Both the position numbers and the translations under genes were made by a program. DNA of 64,000 nt from Corynebacterium diphtheriae (GTDB lineage: Bacteria; Actinomycetota; Actinomycetes; Mycobacteriales; Mycobacteriaceae), in contig NZ_LN831026.1 of the NCBI RefSeq assembly GCF_001457455.1, forward strand, positions 372,001 to 436,000. Direction: 5' to 3'. The notes under the pieces are model-generated. The model had not been told where the DNA came from and searched no databases. It saw nothing but the letters and a program-made list of their open reading frames with translations. The stretch's first letter is position 1, and each line of letters begins with the position of its first letter. This document shows, in pieces, positions 19,703-29,143 of the stretch.

Positions 19703-21009
19703 GCGTTCTTGAATCAGTTTCTTTAGCCCTTGGAAGCCTTCGCACCAACAAGATGCGATCAGCTCTGACACTGCTGGGCGTGATTATCGGCATCGCCTCA
19801 GTCATTGCCATCTTGACGCTAGGACATGCGCTGAAAACCCAAACCACAAGCGGTTTGGAAGGCATTGGCATCAACGACTACAACGCTGACGTTCGTGAGC
19901 GAACCCCTGAAGGCGAACCCGAACCAGAAGGCTTTAATTTTGGCCCACCTGTAACCGAACCCGATGCTCTGATCACACCAGAGATGATCGATGACCTCCG
20001 CTCGCAATTTGGGCCGGATATCTCCGAGATACAAGTCGGTGGATATGGCGGAACACCAGCAACTGCAAGCACCGACCTTGATGCAAATAAAGAGCTCAAG
20101 GGCGTTGTCCGAGGAATCAACGTGGACTACCAACGCACCAAAAGCGTGAAAATCGGATGGGGAAGAGAAATCACCGATGAGGACATCGACGGTGACCGTC
20201 CAGTGGCTGTTGTTCCTGAAAAGCTTGCGACTTCATTCTACGGTAGCGATCCCGCAGCAGCGCTGGGCAACAGCGTGACAATAGAAACTGACTTTGGTAC
20301 TGCAGATTTTCAGATCGTGGGAGTGACAAAGAAGCCCGAAGAAAAAGGCGGTCTTTTAAGTTTTTCTGATAATGAAGTAGAAATTCTTGTACCTTACCCT
20401 TCCGAAGCTAAGGTCGCAGAGATCTCGGGTGTATTCCCTGGGATTAGTATTCGGCTTGCTAGCCCCACAGGAGGTTCGCAAACAGAACGTAATGAGCATG
20501 ATGCTCAAGTGAAAAAGCGACTACAGGCATTTTTTGATGAGCGTTACCAAGACAATAAAGACTATAAGGTCAAGGTGACAGATCAGAAGCAGGACTTAGC
20601 ATCGGTGAATAAGATTTTGACGTCGATTAGCGCGGCTATTGCGGCAATCGGTGGAATCTCACTGCTGGTTGGTGGTATTGGCGTTATGAACATCATGCTG
20701 ATTACCGTGACCGAACGCACCAGAGAAATTGGTGTGCGTAAAGCCTTGGGTGCTACGCGCCGCGACATCCGCCTGCAGTTCGTTGTTGAGGCCATGATCG
20801 TGTGCCTGATGGGTGGCTTGCTGGGCGTGATATTCGGTGGGGCAGTAGGCATGCTCGGTGCGAAATTGATGGGAGAATTTGTCTTCCCACCACTAAGCGG
20901 CATTGTTATTTCGTTGGTGTTCTCCTTGGCCATTGGCCTGTTCTTTGGTTCTTACCCCGCAGGCAAAGCTGCCAAGCTCAACCCTATTGAGGCTCTTCGC
21001 TACGAATAG
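19699..21009 (+). CDS. MacB-type ABC transporter permease (FtsX family)
   Basis: 436 residues. One membrane segment near the N-terminus (MRSALTLLGVIIGIASVIAI) is followed by a large extracytoplasmic MacB_PCD domain of about 230 residues. The C-terminal FtsX domain has three segments and the motif TERTREIGVRKALGATRRDI. In Gram-positives this kind of complex exports peptides or antimicrobial compounds. The start overlaps the ATPase stop (ATGA). The gene lies between rpsQ and rplN, and no terminator is obvious between it and rplN. Confidence 0.92.
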   Translation: MSVLESVSLALGSLRTNKMRSALTLLGVIIGIASVIAILTLGHALKTQTTSGLEGIGINDYNADVRERTPEGEPEPEGFNFGPPVTEPDALITPEMIDDLRSQFGPDISEIQVGGYGGTPATASTDLDANKELKGVVRGINVDYQRTKSVKIGWGREITDEDIDGDRPVAVVPEKLATSFYGSDPAAALGNSVTIETDFGTADFQIVGVTKKPEEKGGLLSFSDNEVEILVPYPSEAKVAEISGVFPGISIRLASPTGGSQTERNEHDAQVKKRLQAFFDERYQDNKDYKVKVTDQKQDLASVNKILTSISAAIAAIGGISLLVGGIGVMNIMLITVTERTREIGVRKALGATRRDIRLQFVVEAMIVCLMGGLLGVIFGGAVGMLGAKLMGEFVFPPLSGIVISLVFSLAIGLFFGSYPAGKAAKLNPIEALRYE

Positions 21010-21204
21010 TTGAGAAGCGGGGTGGGGTTGTGGTTAAATGTTCAGGTTGCCTGCATTGGTCGATCGTTAGTGTGTTAGTTTCCGGACACAGCGATCGAAA
21101 CCCCTCGACAATCGTTCGTTGAAGAGTGCTGGCCTCATGTACATAGACCGCGTGTGTCAGTTCGGAAATCTGCCACACATTCGATCCAGGTCAGGAGACC
21201 CATA

Positions 21205-21573
21205 GTGATTCAGCAGGAATCGCGTCTGCGGGTTGCCGATAACACCGGTGCACGAGAGATTCTGTGCATCCGCGTTCTCGGTGGCTCCACCCGACGTTTT
21301 GCTGGCATTGGCGACGTCATCGTCGCTACCGTCAAGGAAGCTACCCCAGGTGGCAACGTTAAGGCTGGCGAAGTCGTTAAGGCTGTTATCGTCCGTGCAA
21401 AGAAGGAAACCCGTCGTCCAGACGGTTCCTACATCAAGTTCGATGAAAACGCTGCTGTTTTGATCAAGAACGACAACGAGCCACGTGGTACCCGTATCTT
21501 CGGCCCAGTTGCTCGCGAGCTTCGTGACAAGAAGTTCATGAAGATCGTTTCTCTCGCACCGGAGGTGATCTAG
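21205..21573 (+). CDS. rplN: 50S ribosomal protein L14
   Basis: 122 residues from the GTG at 21205 ([18 protein letters not shown]), supported by AGGAG about ten bases upstream. The frame is open to 21154 but that lead is not part of L14. Conserved sequences [19 protein letters not shown] and the C-terminal [19 protein letters not shown] are intact. The 195 bases upstream presumably hold its own promoter, as the preceding gene is unrelated. Confidence 0.97.
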   Translation: MIQQESRLRVADNTGAREILCIRVLGGSTRRFAGIGDVIVATVKEATPGGNVKAGEVVKAVIVRAKKETRRPDGSYIKFDENAAVLIKNDNEPRGTRIFGPVARELRDKKFMKIVSLAPEVI

Positions 21574-21575
21574 TT

Positions 21576-21890
21576 ATGAAGATCCACAAGGGCGATATGG
21601 TTCTCGTGATCTCCGGCCCAGACAAGGGTGCTAAGGGTAAAGTCATTCAGGCTTTCCCTAAGACCGAAAAGGTCTTGGTTGAGGGCGTTAACCGCATCAA
21701 GAAGCACGTTGCTAACTCTGCTCCAGAGCGCGGCGCTGAGTCTGGCGGAATCGTCACCCAGGAAGCTCCAATCCACGTTTCTAACGTCATGGTTTTGGAC
21801 TCCGACGGCAATCCGACCCGCGTTGGCTACCGCTTCGATGAGAACGGCAAGAAGGTCCGTATCTCGCGTCGTAACGGGAAGGACATCTAA
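21576..21890 (+). CDS. rplX: 50S ribosomal protein L24
   Basis: 104 residues with the KOW motif near the N-terminus ([20 protein letters not shown]) and the conserved [12 protein letters not shown]24 initiates large subunit assembly on 23S rRNA. It follows rplN by two bases and precedes rplE by two. Confidence 0.97.
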   Translation: MKIHKGDMVLVISGPDKGAKGKVIQAFPKTEKVLVEGVNRIKKHVANSAPERGAESGGIVTQEAPIHVSNVMVLDSDGNPTRVGYRFDENGKKVRISRRNGKDI

Positions 21891-21892
21891 TC

Positions 21893-22456
21893 ATGAGCGA
21901 GAACTACACTCCACGTCTGAAGACCCGCTACCGCGAAGAGATCCGCACCAAGCTCAACGATGAGTTCTCCTACGAGAACGTCATGCAGATCCCTGGTGTT
22001 GTCAAGGTTGTTGTCAACATGGGTGTCGGCGACGCTGCTCGTGACTCCAAGCTGATCAACGGCGCACTTGAGGACCTCACCTTGATCACCGGTCAGAAGC
22101 CAGAGCTTCGCCGTGCCAAGAAGTCCATCGCTAACTTCAAGCTCCGTGAAGGCATGCCAATCGGTGCTCGCGTTACCCTTCGTGGCGACCGCATGTGGGA
22201 GTTCCTGGATCGTTTGCTGACCGTCGCACTGCCACGTATTCGTGACTTCCGTGGCCTGTCTGACCAGCAGTTCGATGGTCACGGTAACTACACGTTCGGC
22301 CTCTCCGAGCAAACCATGTTCTACGAAATCGACGTTGACAAGATCGATCGCCCACGCGGTATGGACATCACCGTCGTTACCACCGCTACCAACAACGAGG
22401 AAGGCCGCGCATTGCTTCGCGAGCTCGGCTTCCCATTCAAGAAGGCTGACGCCTAA
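21893..22456 (+). CDS. rplE: 50S ribosomal protein L5
   Basis: 187 residues. It begins [17 protein letters not shown] and carries [17 protein letters not shown], the [19 protein letters not shown] block and the C-terminal [21 protein letters not shown]5 binds 5S rRNA. A terminator follows. In most bacteria rpsZ/rpsN and rpsH would come next; here about 41 kb of unrelated genes follow and the rest of the spc operon is not in the window. Confidence 0.98.
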   Translation: MSENYTPRLKTRYREEIRTKLNDEFSYENVMQIPGVVKVVVNMGVGDAARDSKLINGALEDLTLITGQKPELRRAKKSIANFKLREGMPIGARVTLRGDRMWEFLDRLLTVALPRIRDFRGLSDQQFDGHGNYTFGLSEQTMFYEIDVDKIDRPRGMDITVVTTATNNEEGRALLRELGFPFKKADA

Positions 22457-22477
22457 TTAGTTCGTAGCAGTAACGTG

Positions 22478-22505
22478 AAACCCCCTTCTTCGGAAGGGGG
22501 TTTTC
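22478..22505 (+). terminator. Rho-independent terminator after rplE
   Basis: AAACCCCCTTC and GAAGGGGGTTT pair around a TTCG tetraloop (TCTTCGGA context), ending in TTTTC. A very stable terminator that splits the spc operon. Confidence 0.93.
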
Positions 22506-23159
22506 TCGTACTCAGACGGTGTGGCGCTGCTACTTGTACCTAGTTTTCTGTTTCATGGCGCAGGAATACGCACGGGGGGTACCCAACACGGGTACATAGG
22601 CTAGGGGGTATCAAATACCTGCAAAACTTCCGTGATTTGCATGTATTTTGCGCTGTTATTTCCACTAAATGGAGTGCTGAATTTAATTAGTTATTAAAAC
22701 TGTCAATTAATTGATAGTCGAAATTGGTGACCTAAATCTACAGCTTCAATCGCGCTATAGAAATTATTATTATGAATTACGATGTATTGAATAAATATGG
22801 AAAGGAAAAGTAAATGGCGCTTGAACTGTAGTTATAGGGTTTATAAGTTATTAAAAGTGACCTAACGCGATTCATAAAAAGCAAAGTGATTCTAATTACA
22901 CTGCGAACTAAGGCTTTCAAGTTTCCCATAGCGTGAGAAATCAGTTACGCTCGCTTATGTAATGCCAAGGACATTGAGACTCGGTTTGTAATCTGTATCA
23001 CTGGCTTTTCGAAAGTGATATTTATATGCATTCTTCACCGCTTTAGCGGGGGTGAAAAGTTGCTTACAATGTGGGTTTATGTTGGAAATGGTGGGGTGAA
23101 CTGCCGTTTTCTAGTCAAGGTCGTTGGTTTGTGCTTCGAGAGAGAACGGAAGAACTATC
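22506..23159 (+). other. AT-rich gap between rplE and the serine permease gene
   Basis: About 650 bases with no convincing gene. The middle (22670-22960) is clearly more AT-rich than its surroundings. It contains a 13-codon frame (22772-22813, MNYDVLNKYGKEK) directly joined to a second short one (ATG at 22814), the latter preceded by GGAAAGGAAAAG. A hairpin, TTCACCGC/GCGGgggTGAA, lies around 23032-23055 shortly before the permease gene. I see no transfer RNA and no known riboswitch. It could be a decayed insertion or a long regulatory region. Confidence 0.4.
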
Positions 23160-24503
23160 GTGTCTCAGATTGTTTCCCACTCAGCATCTGCTGGGGTCCG
23201 CGATGGTGTAGCACCATCAGAATCACCTGCCTCATCTAGCGCGCCTTCTTGGCGTAAAACCGACACCGTATGGAGCTTGAGCCTCTTCGGCACAGCCATC
23301 GGTGCGGGCGTATTGTTCCTCCCCATCAACGCCGGTATCGGCGGAATCATCCCCATGCTCGTCATGGCCGTCGTTGCGTACCCGATGGCCCACTGGGCAC
23401 ACCGAGGTCTTACTCGTTTCATCCTTTCAGCATCCAAGGAAGACGCAGACCTAACGGACGTCGTCGATGAGCACTTCGGCCACAAGGCCGGCGCATTCAT
23501 CACCGTCTTGTACTTTTTGTCGGTCTACCCGATCTTGTTGGTCTACTCAGTTACTATCACCAACACCGTGAACTCCTTCTTGGAAAACCAGCTGGGAATC
23601 ACCCCGCTGCCACGCTGGTTGATGTCGCTCATCTTGGTCGGCGGACTTATCTTCGTAGTCAGCCTCGGTCGCACGGTGATCGTCAAGGCCATGTCGGTTT
23701 TGGTATTCCCCTTCATCGCCATCTTGGTTGTGCTCTCTGTTTACTTGATCCCTAAGTGGAACACCGCACTATTCCAGACCTTCGACCTGCGCACTTCAGC
23801 TGAGGCTTCCGGTCATAGCATCTGGGTTACCCTGCTGCTTCTCGTCCCAGTGATGGTCTTCTCCTTCAACCACTCACCAATCATTTCCTCTTTCGCCCAA
23901 GAAAAGCGTGCTGAGTACGGTCAGTGGGCTGACTACAAGACCGGTCGCATTCTTAGCGCCGCCCAGATCTTGATGGTCGTTGTGGTTATGTTCTTTGTGT
24001 TCTCTTGCGCATTGAGCTTGTCGCCAGCCGACCTCGCTGCTGCTAAAGAACAAAACATCACCATCTTGTCCTACTTGGCTAATCACTTTGATAACCCTGT
24101 GATTCAGTGGGCTGCTCCCATTATTGCCATGATCGCTGTGGCAAAGTCCTTCCTTGGCCACTACCTCGGTGCTGCTGAAGGTTTCCAAGGCTTGATTGCT
24201 TCGGGTGCTGCTTCTAAGGGCAAGACTGTTGATACTCAAAGCCGTGCGCTGGTGCTGGGCACTCTCGCCTTCATGCTGATCTCTTCGTGGCTGGTGGCAT
24301 GGCTGAACCCATCCATCCTCGGAATGATCGAGACGATGTGTGGTCCTACAATCGCCATCCTGCTCTTCCTGATGCCTATGTACGCCATCCATAAGGTTCC
24401 GGCATTGGCTAAGTACCGTGGTCGTATTTCGAACTACTTGGTCTTCGGCATGGGCCTGTTGGCACTATGCACCATCGTCTACAGCATCATCCAGGCTTTC
24501 TAG
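23160..24503 (+). CDS. sdaC: Serine/threonine permease of the HAAAP family
   Basis: 447 residues from the GTG at 23160 (MSQIVSHSASAGVRDG), with a purine-rich site (GAGAGAACGGAAG) upstream; an in-frame TTG at 23124 is less likely. About eleven membrane segments follow a polar lead of 40 residues. The first segment has SLFGTAIGAGVLFLPINAG, typical of the amino acid carriers of the SdaC/TdcC group. The L-serine dehydratase gene starts 24 bases downstream, so serine is the likely substrate: uptake followed by deamination to pyruvate and ammonia. Confidence 0.88.
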   Translation: MSQIVSHSASAGVRDGVAPSESPASSSAPSWRKTDTVWSLSLFGTAIGAGVLFLPINAGIGGIIPMLVMAVVAYPMAHWAHRGLTRFILSASKEDADLTDVVDEHFGHKAGAFITVLYFLSVYPILLVYSVTITNTVNSFLENQLGITPLPRWLMSLILVGGLIFVVSLGRTVIVKAMSVLVFPFIAILVVLSVYLIPKWNTALFQTFDLRTSAEASGHSIWVTLLLLVPVMVFSFNHSPIISSFAQEKRAEYGQWADYKTGRILSAAQILMVVVVMFFVFSCALSLSPADLAAAKEQNITILSYLANHFDNPVIQWAAPIIAMIAVAKSFLGHYLGAAEGFQGLIASGAASKGKTVDTQSRALVLGTLAFMLISSWLVAWLNPSILGMIETMCGPTIAILLFLMPMYAIHKVPALAKYRGRISNYLVFGMGLLALCTIVYSIIQAF

Positions 24504-24527
24504 AGTTCGGGTTAAGGAGCGTACATC

Positions 24528-25904
24528 ATGTTCATCAGCTGCTTCGATATGTTCAAGATTGGTATCGGCCCATCGAGCTCTCACACGCTTGGCCCTATGA
24601 AGGCTGGCAAGGCGTTCGTCGATACGCTTGAAGAGCGTGACCTGCTTGATCGAGTCACCCGCGTGCGTGCCGACGTCTACGGCTCACTGTCGCTGACCGG
24701 CATCGGCCACGCGACCGACAAGGCCATCATCATGGGCTTGGCAGGATTCGAGCCAGAAACCGTGGACATCGACGCCATGCCAGGATTCCTCGAAATCGTC
24801 GCCTCCTTGCAACGCCTTGCACTAGCAGGCGGGAAGAAGACGGTGGACTTCAGCCGAACCGAAGGCATCGTCTTCCACAACACCTGCCTGCAACTGCACG
24901 AAAACGGCATGACCATCACCGCATTTGAAGGCGACGAGGTCTTGTTGATCAAGGCATATTTCTCCATCGGCGGCGGCTTTATCGTCGATAAAGAGCACTT
25001 TGGCCTACCTGTCGAAGACACCGCCGTAGTACCTTTCCCTTACAACACCGCCGAGGAAGTGCTCGCACACTGCGATCGCGAGGGGATGAGCATTCCAGAG
25101 TTCGCATGGCGCAATGAGGTTGCGGCAAACGGTGAAGAAGCCGTGCGCGAACACCTAGCTAAGGTATGGAAAGTCATGCAAAGCGGCATCGAGCGTGGTT
25201 CCTCAGCAGAAGGAATCCTGCCAGGTGACCTACGAGTACCACGCCGTGCCAAGGCACTTCGTGAGCGCCTCGAAGCCACCAGCGAAAATGAACCGCTACG
25301 CATGATGAGCTGGCTTAACATGTTCGCCATGGCCGTCAACGAGGAAAATGCCTCCGGTGGCCGTGTAGTGACCTCGCCTACAAACGGTGCCTGCGGCGTT
25401 CTTCCTGCTGTGTTGTCCTACTGGGATCGATTGGTCAAACCAGTTGGTGAGCAAGACGTGATTGACTACCTGCTGACCTGCGGCGTGGTGGGCGCTTTGT
25501 ACAAGAAGAACGCCTCCATCTCAGGTGCTGAGGTCGGTTGCCAAGGTGAGGTCGGCGTGGCCTGCTCAATGGCAGCGGCTGGTATTGCACAACTCATGGG
25601 AGCAACTCCTGCGCAGGCTTTCGCCGCAGCGGAGATCGCCATGGAACATAATTTGGGTCTTACCTGTGATCCAGTGTGCGGCCAAGTCCAAGTTCCTTGC
25701 ATCGAACGCAATGCAATTGCTGCTGTGACCTCGGTTAATGCGGCAAATATGTCGCTACAGCGTGGTTCTACCCCTACCGTGTCGCTGGATCAGGTTATCC
25801 AGACGATGTACCAAACCGGTAAGGATATGGACTCCAAATACCGTGAGACGTCCCTTGGTGGCCTCGCTAAAGTCTTAATGCCACGACTTATGCCGTGTAG
25901 CTGA
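24528..25904 (+). CDS. sdaA: L-serine ammonia-lyase (L-serine dehydratase)
   Basis: 458 residues, single-chain iron-sulfur type. The N-terminal beta domain starts with FDMFKIGIGPSSSHTLGPMKAG; the alpha domain has NGACGVLPAVL and cluster cysteines in CDPVCGQVQVPCIERNA. It converts L-serine to pyruvate and ammonia. The 4Fe-4S cluster is oxygen-sensitive, which suits the anaerobic theme of the neighbourhood. It is probably co-transcribed with the permease gene just upstream and is followed by a terminator. Confidence 0.96.
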   Translation: MFISCFDMFKIGIGPSSSHTLGPMKAGKAFVDTLEERDLLDRVTRVRADVYGSLSLTGIGHATDKAIIMGLAGFEPETVDIDAMPGFLEIVASLQRLALAGGKKTVDFSRTEGIVFHNTCLQLHENGMTITAFEGDEVLLIKAYFSIGGGFIVDKEHFGLPVEDTAVVPFPYNTAEEVLAHCDREGMSIPEFAWRNEVAANGEEAVREHLAKVWKVMQSGIERGSSAEGILPGDLRVPRRAKALRERLEATSENEPLRMMSWLNMFAMAVNEENASGGRVVTSPTNGACGVLPAVLSYWDRLVKPVGEQDVIDYLLTCGVVGALYKKNASISGAEVGCQGEVGVACSMAAAGIAQLMGATPAQAFAAAEIAMEHNLGLTCDPVCGQVQVPCIERNAIAAVTSVNAANMSLQRGSTPTVSLDQVIQTMYQTGKDMDSKYRETSLGGLAKVLMPRLMPCS

Positions 25905-25915
25905 TAAATCCCCTG

Positions 25916-25952
25916 CTGCCGATTGCCTCATCATGAGGTGGTCGGCAGTTTT
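25916..25952 (+). terminator. Rho-independent terminator after sdaA
   Basis: CTGCCGA and TCGGCAG form the outer stem and CCTCA/TGAGG the inner stem, followed by TTTTCC. It separates the serine operon from the asparaginase gene. Confidence 0.85.
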
Positions 25953-25982
25953 CCCATATCCCACTTTCAAGGAGTATTCCTT

Positions 25983-27011
25983 ATGATTTCACGCAGAAGT
26001 TTCCTCGGCGCATGCGCTCTTGCTTCAGTGGCAGGTGCGGTGCAGGCATGCAGCAACAAAGCCGGCAGCGCAGGTGCGCGTAACGACGCCTCCGGTCACC
26101 TCATCGTGCTCGGCACCGGTGGCACGATCGCATGCACCAACGTCGATGGAGCACTGGTGCCCACCGTCTCCGGAGAAGAACTCGTCGTAGGAGTATACGA
26201 CACCTTCGACAAAGACAAACTCAGCATCGATGTCCGCCAAGTATCTCAGCTCGACTCCTCGGCAATGACTCTCAAAGACACCGACATGATTATCACCGAG
26301 GTGCTCAAAGCCGTAAAAGAAGACGGCGTGACCGGTGTGATCGTCACCCACGGCACCGACTCCATGGAAGAATCAGCCATCGCCGTAGACACCTTCCTCG
26401 ACTCCGACGTACCCGTCGTATTCACCGGCTCCATGCTGCCTTTCGACGACCCCAAAACCGATGGCCCAGCCAACCTCTTGCTCGCAGTTCGCACCGCTAC
26501 CGCCCCCGAAAACCGCGGCAAAGGCGCGTTTATTGCCTTCGGTGAAAAGACACTTCGTGCCCGTGGCGCCTACAAATCCAACGCCAATAGCGTGGACGGA
26601 TTTGATAGCAACGCCGACAACGAGCTCACCCGTCCTGCAGCATTGGCCTACAAACCCCTAGAACACCAGCGCGTTGACATCATCGCCGCCTACCCAGGCG
26701 CACCTCGCGCGCTTGTCGACGCCTCCCTCGCCAGCGGCGCCAAAGCCCTGGTCATCGAAGGCATGGGTGCCGGCAACGTAGGCGGTGACATCGCCCTCGC
26801 TATCTCCGACGCCTTGGACAAGAAAATCCCCGTAGTGATGTCCACGCGTGTCGACGCCGGCCGCGTCGAAGGCACCTACGGCGGTGCCGGCGGTGGCGCA
26901 ACACTTGCCGCCAAAGGCGTGATTGGTGCAGACATCCTGCGCGCCGGACAGTCACGAATCCTACTGGCCTGCGCATTAGCAACGAAGACAGACCCCGCAG
27001 CTCTATTTTAA
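25983..27011 (+). CDS. Exported L-asparaginase, probable Tat lipoprotein
   Basis: 342 residues from the ATG at 25983, behind an AAGGAG site; the open frame further upstream covers the terminator and is rejected. The N-terminus ISRRSFLGACALASVAGAVQACSN combines a twin-arginine pattern and a lipobox-like VQAC, so the enzyme is probably exported and lipid-anchored. Asparaginase signatures are TGGTIACTN (first active threonine) and HGTDSMEES (second threonine with Asp). It would hydrolyse asparagine to aspartate and ammonia outside the cell. The 3' end overlaps the convergent moeB gene by four bases. Confidence 0.93.
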   Translation: MISRRSFLGACALASVAGAVQACSNKAGSAGARNDASGHLIVLGTGGTIACTNVDGALVPTVSGEELVVGVYDTFDKDKLSIDVRQVSQLDSSAMTLKDTDMIITEVLKAVKEDGVTGVIVTHGTDSMEESAIAVDTFLDSDVPVVFTGSMLPFDDPKTDGPANLLLAVRTATAPENRGKGAFIAFGEKTLRARGAYKSNANSVDGFDSNADNELTRPAALAYKPLEHQRVDIIAAYPGAPRALVDASLASGAKALVIEGMGAGNVGGDIALAISDALDKKIPVVMSTRVDAGRVEGTYGGAGGGATLAAKGVIGADILRAGQSRILLACALATKTDPAALF

Positions 27012-28066
27012 TCGGTGTTAGAGAGCATCCAACGGTTATATCCGCCAGCTAAGCTCATCAAATTGGTCGTTCCAGCACGGGTAAGCAAAATACCAGCCCG
27101 TGCTGAACGTACTCCAGCGGCACAATATAATACTGCTCCAGACGGCACTAATGCCTGTGCTGCATCGATGTCCTTTTCTATCAGCGACAGTGGAACAATC
27201 TGGGCACCGGGAATAACACCAAGAGCAGTTTCCGCAGGCTCACGGACGTCGATAAGCGCGCTAAACGACGCTTCGGATAACGACGATATTTCAGTCACCG
27301 CTGGCATATGGCGTGGGATAGATTCTTTGACGGCCCGTTTCACATCTGGATTAGCCGTGATCGGTATATATTCCCATCTGCCAGTTAAACCATCGAAGTA
27401 CCCAATGGAGCCAACGAGGGGAGTACCAATATCAGCGATCAACTTGATCGCTTCCAACGCCATTGCGGAACCAATGGTGCCAACAAGAGGTCCCAAAACT
27501 CCTGCTTCCGCACAATTAGGGACATCTCCTGGAAGTGGTGGTTGAGGAAACACATCCTCGTAAATAGGGCCGGATAGTGCATTAAAGACACTCATCTGAG
27601 CGTCGAAACCAAGAATTGACCCCCACACATGTGGAATACCTAAACGCACGGCAGTGCTGCTGACCACATAGCGAGTATCAAAATTATCAGAACCGTCGAC
27701 AATAACATCGACATCGCGACACACATCTATACAGCTTGGCCACGAAAACCGACTATTGATCGCAGTTACCTCACACTCAGGGTTGAGATCCTTTAAACGT
27801 AAAGCTGCAGATTCAACCTTCGGGCGTCCTACAGAACCACTGGAATGAAGAATTTGCCTTTGTAAATTAGAAAGATCCACAACATCGTCGTCGACAATAG
27901 TCAGACGGCCTACCCCAGCTGCTGCAAGGTAAAGCGCGACTGGTGAACCTAAGCCACCTGCTCCTACACATAACACATGGGCATTGCTTAACGACTGCTG
28001 TCCCTGGATCCCAAACCCCGCTAAGGAAACTTGTCGCGAGTATCGTGGGTTATCTGCTACTAACAT
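27008..28066 (-). CDS. moeB: MoeB/MoeZ-type adenylyltransferase with rhodanese domain
   Basis: 352 residues from the ATG at 28066, whose first base is shared with the stop of the upstream fusion gene (ATGA overlap). An E1-like ThiF domain comes first (NPRYSRQVSLAGFGIQGQQ, VGAGGLGSPVALYLAAAGVG, SNLQRQILH). A C-terminal rhodanese domain has its catalytic cysteine in LYCAAGVRSARAG. The enzyme adenylates the C-terminal glycine of MoaD and passes sulfur to it. The usual zinc CxxC is absent: the place normally reading GPCYRC-like is GPIYEDVF here. This is known for some MoeZ-like proteins. Confidence 0.92.
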   Translation of the reverse strand: MLVADNPRYSRQVSLAGFGIQGQQSLSNAHVLCVGAGGLGSPVALYLAAAGVGRLTIVDDDVVDLSNLQRQILHSSGSVGRPKVESAALRLKDLNPECEVTAINSRFSWPSCIDVCRDVDVIVDGSDNFDTRYVVSSTAVRLGIPHVWGSILGFDAQMSVFNALSGPIYEDVFPQPPLPGDVPNCAEAGVLGPLVGTIGSAMALEAIKLIADIGTPLVGSIGYFDGLTGRWEYIPITANPDVKRAVKESIPRHMPAVTEISSLSEASFSALIDVREPAETALGVIPGAQIVPLSLIEKDIDAAQALVPSGAVLYCAAGVRSARAGILLTRAGTTNLMSLAGGYNRWMLSNTD

Positions 28067-29067
28067 CAGACCCCGACCCACTGGGTAGATCCATCCGCCA
28101 TAAGCTGTTCCTTCCAAATAGGGACGTGGGCTTTGACTGCATCAGCGATAGCACTTGCCGCAGAAAAAGCTGCTTGTCGATGCGCTGCAGCTGCAATAAC
28201 AATGAACGCAGCCTCACCCACCTGCAATTTGCCAACTCGATGTGCCGCCCACACACGTGCATCAGGATGATTTTTAATCTGCTCTGCTAAGACTTTATGC
28301 AGTTCAGCTTCTGCAGTGGGATGGGCAGAATACGTCAAGTGTTTTACTCGTTGGCCGCCGTCATGATCGCGCACGATTCCATCAAACGTGACCACCGCCC
28401 CCATAGCGTCGGTAAAAACTTGTGAGCGGGCGTTGTGTACCAATGCTTCCAATGGTTCCTCAGTGATAAAACCGTCAATAATCTTGCCCACTTGTGCTTG
28501 AACATAATCAGGGTCGGGGCCGGAATGAGAACAACAGTGATGGTGCTGTTGAGATTCGTGATGAGTGGGATTGCCTGCGACGAGGTTCATGATATGAGAA
28601 ATAAGCGGGTCAAGCACCGCAACCCCGTCTCGACATCCACCTCGTGATCCCGGAAGAGTCATAACAAAGGTTTTATCTGCATGAATTCCGGCGACACAAC
28701 GGCTTACAACCGCAGTATCAATAGACTCAAGACCCTTATTCCAAAACGCTTGAGCAATGCCCGGCAACATTGTGTCGATATACGGCAACACTGCTTCCAC
28801 TGTGCGGTCATCAGAGGTAATCCCCGTGCCACCAGTAGTCAGCAGCACATCGGGAAGGTTTTCCGATTGAGCAAAGATCTTTGCAACAGCCGCAGCGATG
28901 TCAGCATCAGCAACGACGATTGGCTCGGGGGTGGAAAAACCACGTTCTTGGAGCCATGTTCTTAAAAGCGGCCCAGAAGTATCCTCATATTCACCTGCGG
29001 CAGCGCGTGTAGAGGCAACAAGGACAAGACCCCGTAAGTTCTGAGTGGATGAGTGTGAATGAGACAT
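28066..29067 (-). CDS. moaE: Fusion of Mog/MoaB-type domain and MoaE (molybdopterin synthase large subunit)
   Basis: 333 residues with two domains. Residues 10-165 or so are a MoaB/Mog molybdopterin-adenylyltransferase domain with TTGGTGITSDDRTVEAV and LPGSRGGCRDG. Residues 190-333 are MoaE, with GAVVTFDGIVRDHDGG, AHRVGKLQVGEAAFIVIAAAAHR and VPIWKEQ (the reactive lysine). The linker around residues 167-182 is rich in His and Cys (HHESQQHHHCCSHSG). The fusion would join MPT formation to MPT adenylation in one chain. A stand-alone mog gene exists at 42075, so the first domain may be redundant or differently regulated. Divergent from moaD. Confidence 0.93.
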   Translation of the reverse strand: MSHSHSSTQNLRGLVLVASTRAAAGEYEDTSGPLLRTWLQERGFSTPEPIVVADADIAAAVAKIFAQSENLPDVLLTTGGTGITSDDRTVEAVLPYIDTMLPGIAQAFWNKGLESIDTAVVSRCVAGIHADKTFVMTLPGSRGGCRDGVAVLDPLISHIMNLVAGNPTHHESQQHHHCCSHSGPDPDYVQAQVGKIIDGFITEEPLEALVHNARSQVFTDAMGAVVTFDGIVRDHDGGQRVKHLTYSAHPTAEAELHKVLAEQIKNHPDARVWAAHRVGKLQVGEAAFIVIAAAAHRQAAFSAASAIADAVKAHVPIWKEQLMADGSTQWVGV

Positions 29068-29143
29068 AACAGATTCCTTGAAACATAAATTCTGTGTGCT
29101 TTGCGATTAGCCCGATACTGAAACATTAAGGCACACTGGAGTA

